Positions 61,090 to 64,000 of a stretch of DNA of 64,000 bases are shown piece by piece. The notes under the pieces are model-generated. The model did no database searches. It was not told where the DNA came from and was given only the letters and a program-made list of their open reading frames with translations. The stretch is from Candidatus Electrothrix scaldis (GTDB taxonomy: Bacteria; Desulfobacterota; Desulfobulbia; Desulfobulbales; Desulfobulbaceae), in NCBI GenBank assembly GCA_033584155.1, contig CP138355.1, positions 992,001-1,056,000 of the forward strand, written 5' to 3'. Position numbers and translations under genes: made by a program. Each line of letters begins with the position of its first letter. Positions within the stretch are counted from its first letter, which is position 1.

Positions 61090-62504
61090 TGAGAACAATA
61101 CAGATGCTGGCCCTGGCTACCCTGCTCTTGTCGAGCGGGTGTACCTTGGCCCCCCAATATATCCGGCCCAAAGATCCTGTCCCGGCACAATGGCCAGCGG
61201 GAGATGCCTATAAGGGTCTCCAGAAAGATGCGATCAAAAAGGTAGCTGGCATTCCCTGGCAGGAGTTTATTACCGATGCCAAGCTGCGTAAGGTTATTGT
61301 AGCGGCGTTAAAAAACAACCGTGACCTTCGGGTGGCAATCCTGAATGTGGAACGTGCCCGGGCTATGTACGGGGTCCATCGTACCGGTATCTATCCCTCT
61401 GTTGGTGGCAGCGGCAAGGTGGATAGACAACGGCTCTCTGCTGACTTGGTGGAGTCCGGCCAGCCGCGTTCTATCGAGAAATACACTCTTAAGGCGGAGA
61501 TTCCCTCCTGGGAGCTGGACTTCTTCGGTCGAATCCGCAGCCTGACCGATCAGGCCCTGGAAGAGTATCTGGCCACAGAAGAGGCTCGTCGCAGTGCAGA
61601 GCTTGCCCTGATCAGCCAAGTGGCCAAGGCCTACCTGACCTTAGCTGCTGATCAGGAAAATCTGAAGTTGGCCAGGGCAACCCTGGAAAGTCAGCAGGAT
61701 TCCTATGATCTGGTTGATAAAAGCTATGCAAATGGTTTGGCTACGGAGCTTGATCTCCGTCGGGCCCAGACTGAGGTCGAAGCAGCTAAGCGCGATGTCC
61801 CCCGTTTCGCTCAGATGGTGGCTCAGGACCGCAACGCCTTGAACCTCCTGGTTGGTGCCCCTGTCTCTGAAAAACTTCTGCCGGTCAAACTGAGCTCTGT
61901 GGCTGAACTCAAGGAGATCGACCCCGGACTGCCTTCAGCGGTCTTGCTCAACCGGCCGGATATTGCAGCGGCTGAGCATAAGCTCATGGGTGCCTATGCC
62001 TATATTGGTGCGGCCCGGGCCTCGGTTTTTCCCCGCATCTCGCTGACCGCATCTGCTGGGACGGCCAGCGATGATTTGGGGAGGCTGTTCGGTTCCGGGA
62101 CTGGAATCTGGAGCTTTGTCCCGGAGCTTGAGATCCCCATTTTTGATAGTCGGATTTGGTCTGCTTTAAAGACCAGTAAGATAGATCAGAAGATTATGTT
62201 GACTCAGTATGAGAAGGCTGTACAAACTGCCTTTAAAGAAGTCGCAGATGCCCTGGCTGTGCAGGGAACCATCAGCGAGCAGTTAGCGGCCCAGGAATCT
62301 CTGGTGGAATCTGCTGAGGCCACCTATGAGCTTTCGGATAAGCGCTATACGATGGGCCTGGATAGCTATCTCAGCGTCCTGGATGCCCATCGCTCTCTCT
62401 ATGCCCAGCAACAGGCCCTGATTTCTCTCCGTCTGGCTCGGCTCGCCAATCAAGTCACGCTCTATACTGTCCTCGGTGGTGGGCAGAAGAGCAAAAAGGA
62501 TTGA
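61089..62504 (+). CDS. RND outer-membrane channel lipoprotein (OprM/NodT-like)
   Basis: A 471-residue outer-membrane factor. Lipoprotein signal (LLLSSGCTLAPQY), then PWQEFITDAKLRKVIVAAL, RDLRVAILNVERARAMYGVH, SWELDFFGRIRSLTDQALEE, RPDIAAAEHKLMGAYAYIGA: all conserved in OprM/CmeC. Completes the tripartite efflux system TetR-adaptor-(SAM-like)-pump-channel. Confidence 0.95.
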   Translation: MRTIQMLALATLLLSSGCTLAPQYIRPKDPVPAQWPAGDAYKGLQKDAIKKVAGIPWQEFITDAKLRKVIVAALKNNRDLRVAILNVERARAMYGVHRTGIYPSVGGSGKVDRQRLSADLVESGQPRSIEKYTLKAEIPSWELDFFGRIRSLTDQALEEYLATEEARRSAELALISQVAKAYLTLAADQENLKLARATLESQQDSYDLVDKSYANGLATELDLRRAQTEVEAAKRDVPRFAQMVAQDRNALNLLVGAPVSEKLLPVKLSSVAELKEIDPGLPSAVLLNRPDIAAAEHKLMGAYAYIGAARASVFPRISLTASAGTASDDLGRLFGSGTGIWSFVPELEIPIFDSRIWSALKTSKIDQKIMLTQYEKAVQTAFKEVADALAVQGTISEQLAAQESLVESAEATYELSDKRYTMGLDSYLSVLDAHRSLYAQQQALISLRLARLANQVTLYTVLGGGQKSKKD

Positions 62505-62526
62505 GGGGTACTCCTCCTGCTCCTCA

Positions 62527-62565
62527 GAGGGACCAGCATTTCAACCCCGCTGGTTCCTCTTTTTT
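62527..62565. terminator. Rho-independent terminator of the RND operon
   Basis: GAGGGACCAGC (62527-62537) and GCTGGTTCCTC (62549-62559) pair around an 11-base loop; TTTTTT follows (62560-62565). It is placed between convergent genes. Confidence 0.9.
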
Positions 62566-62570
62566 GAATG

Positions 62571-63491
62571 TTACTCTCCAGGAGCTTCCTGGGTGGGAAC
62601 CTGTGCTCCAGAGATGTGATAGAGCTCCCAGTTTGTGGTTGAGGACACAAAGGCATCAGGGATGACCTTTTTAACGACGGTAAGCAGGGCACGGGCCTTG
62701 GCATAACTGGAGTTACTTGCCAGTGTAATGACATACATACCGTTGTTCATGACATAGATTACTGGATTGTTCAGCTCCTGTTGCTTTTCTTTTGGGGCCG
62801 TTTTCTGGATTTTTTCCGTTAAAGTACTGGCTAGTGTGTCAAGTTGTTTGATACTTTTGGTACTATGAATCACCACGGCAAAGATGCCGGGAAGGTCAGG
62901 ATTCTGTTTTTCCTGGGTCTCAATGCGCGAATTAACTTTATCGATGTTTTTGACAGCTATCTGGCTGCCCAACTCCCGTGCCTTGGCAAATTCATCTAAG
63001 GCCTCTTCATAACGATCAGCAGACATTAAGGCAATGCCTTTGTTGTTATGAAGTTTCATCCTGCTCTCTTCGTTCAGACGTCTGTATATTTCCGGGGCTG
63101 TTGCCATCTTGAAATATTCCAGGGCCTGATCAAATTCTCCCATCTGAAGATGAACGTAGCCGATAGTGTTGTACAGCGAAGGATCAAGAAGCTGTCCACT
63201 GCTTGAACCGTTCTTCAGAGTCGCTCCGAGAATTTTTGCTGACTCCTGGTATTCCTTCATCTGGGCCAGAAGACGACCGTAGTCGTAGCCAATGGAAAAA
63301 CTGTTCGGATATTTTTTCAGCAGTTCGCTGTATTCCTGCTGGCTTTGTTCCAGGAGGTTGCGGTTCTTATAGGTTTCCGCTACGGCGAGCTGGGCTGCCG
63401 CTTCTGCCGGGACATCGTCCTGCACCGCATCCTGGGCCGCAGCTACCTGGACCAGCAGTAGAAGAGCGAAAAGTTGTATTAGTCGTTTCAT
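62571..63491 (-). CDS. Secreted TPR-repeat protein
   Basis: A 306-residue protein: signal peptide LIQLFALLLLVQVAAA, then TPR-like helices (AAQLAVAETYKNRNLLEQSQ; YNTIGYVHLQMGEFDQALEY; NNKGIALMSADRYEEALDEF) to ~200, and a C-terminal SPOR-like part (NNGMYVITLASNSSYAKARAL, where strand-helix repeats are seen). Likely an envelope assembly or cell-wall-binding factor. It overlaps the start of the upstream membrane gene's stop by four bases. Confidence 0.85.
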   Translation of the reverse strand: MKRLIQLFALLLLVQVAAAQDAVQDDVPAEAAAQLAVAETYKNRNLLEQSQQEYSELLKKYPNSFSIGYDYGRLLAQMKEYQESAKILGATLKNGSSSGQLLDPSLYNTIGYVHLQMGEFDQALEYFKMATAPEIYRRLNEESRMKLHNNKGIALMSADRYEEALDEFAKARELGSQIAVKNIDKVNSRIETQEKQNPDLPGIFAVVIHSTKSIKQLDTLASTLTEKIQKTAPKEKQQELNNPVIYVMNNGMYVITLASNSSYAKARALLTVVKKVIPDAFVSSTTNWELYHISGAQVPTQEAPGE

Positions 63492-63964
63492 ATTCCTGCC
63501 TCCCCTGTCTCTGGCGCATCATGGAGAAGCGCCTGTGCCTGCTCTATTTTCAGAGCCTTGAGATAATTTTGCGTTCCTTCAGCATCTCTTTCCAGCTGAA
63601 ATATCTTTCTGTCCAGTTCCGTCAGATCGATAGAGACCTCGTTTCTGTTTTGCAGCTGCACATCTTCGCCGCTGAGATTTACCGGGGCGGCACTGACCCG
63701 TACCTCCATTTCCTTGCTGATCGCTTTCGGTGCAACATCAAATTTGACGTTGATCTTCGGGTCCAGCAGGTCCCAGGTCATGCCGACCAGGATAACGCCG
63801 AAAGACATGAGCATGAACAGTCTGATCTCGCGGCATCGGATCAGCAAGTTCTCCCCTTCAAAGTCTTTTGAGGCCATTACCTTCTGGAGCAGAAGATAGG
63901 AAAGAATCAGGATCGCGGTGGCGAATCCGAGAAACCCCAGTTTAACAAGCTCCACTATCATCAC
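63488..63964 (-). CDS. Membrane protein of unknown function, co-transcribed with the TPR gene
   Basis: A 158-residue protein with two membrane segments (VKLGFLGFATAILILSYLLL and LFMLMSFGVILVGMTWDLL) and a periplasmic region with a coiled coil (ELDRKIFQLERDAEGTQNYL). No family recognised. The gene ends in the TPR gene start (4-base overlap). The bases beyond 63964 hold no further gene. Confidence 0.7.
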   Translation of the reverse strand: MMIVELVKLGFLGFATAILILSYLLLQKVMASKDFEGENLLIRCREIRLFMLMSFGVILVGMTWDLLDPKINVKFDVAPKAISKEMEVRVSAAPVNLSGEDVQLQNRNEVSIDLTELDRKIFQLERDAEGTQNYLKALKIEQAQALLHDAPETGEAGI

Positions 63965-64000
63965 TCTTCTCCTTTGTTATGGTTGTCTACGATAATTTGC

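Overview
The window looks like chromosomal DNA of a Gram-negative sulfur-cycle bacterium, most likely Desulfobacterota of the Desulfobulbales type. This is inferred from protein flavour (NikL-like periplasmic metal protein, DVU0772-like protein, nitrogenase-associated ArsC-like protein, a SulP carrier fused to a cyclic-nucleotide domain, alpha-type glutamine synthetase, AapJQMP amino-acid uptake). No rRNA or tRNA gene, CRISPR array or origin was seen. The taxonomic call is from memory of families, not from a search.

Layout. 1-3.6 kb: a zinc/manganese-type ABC importer (truncated binding protein with a Met/Gln-rich tail, ATPase, permease), a NikL-like protein and two small zinc-ribbon proteins. 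3.7-8.9 kb: a hybrid kinase with receivers at both ends, overlapping alanine dehydrogenase, then a large NlpE/META-like lipoprotein. 9.0-12.05 kb (minus): a DVU0772-like gene and a tight four-gene operon (lipoprotein, LolA-like, FabG-like, hotdog dehydratase) that resembles part of an aryl-polyene-type pathway without its synthases.

12.1-27 kb is an accessory region, all on the minus strand. It opens with a YhaN/YhaO (SbcCD-like) pair, a remnant of a DUF4276 (RloB-like) gene and an AAA ATPase. This block is bracketed by imperfect direct repeats that derive from the 3' end of a stand-alone recombinase SAM-like gene. A methyltransferase, an amidohydrolase and an IS3 orfA remnant follow. From 21 to 24 kb there are three attC-like palindromes between small minus-strand genes, one of them an APH-type phosphotransferase: this looks like a segment of integron gene-cassette array without a visible integrase. 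An array of 21-nt degenerate repeats and an IS1380-type element that has split a secreted beta-propeller gene complete it.

27-38 kb: EttA, SulP-STAS-cNMP protein, orphan TAXI binding protein, and a MoxR/DUF58/TgpA transglutaminase locus into which a nitrogenase-associated ArsC-like gene and a Pycsar-effector-like membrane gene have been inserted. 38-43 kb: the aapJQMP amino-acid importer. 43-48 kb (minus): housekeeping genes (FKBP, SPFH protein, NahK-like kinase, MazG-like pyrophosphatase, HtrA protease) with two REP-like palindromes. 48.6-53 kb: the nitrogen control operon glnB-glnD-glnA. 53-55 kb: a rhodanese, a 23-nt degenerate repeat array and a possibly truncated gene. 55-62.5 kb: a TetR-controlled RND tripartite efflux operon with a second stand-alone SAM-like gene between the adaptor and the pump. 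62.5-64 kb: a TPR protein and a membrane protein (minus).

For novelty, the strongest signals are the cassette array, the repeat-bracketed YhaON/AAA block with its DUF4276 remnant, the two catalytic-domain-less SAM-like proteins, the Met/Gln repeat tail on the ZnuA-like protein, and two arrays of degenerate 21-23 nt repeats that share a TATCAAAA-like core.
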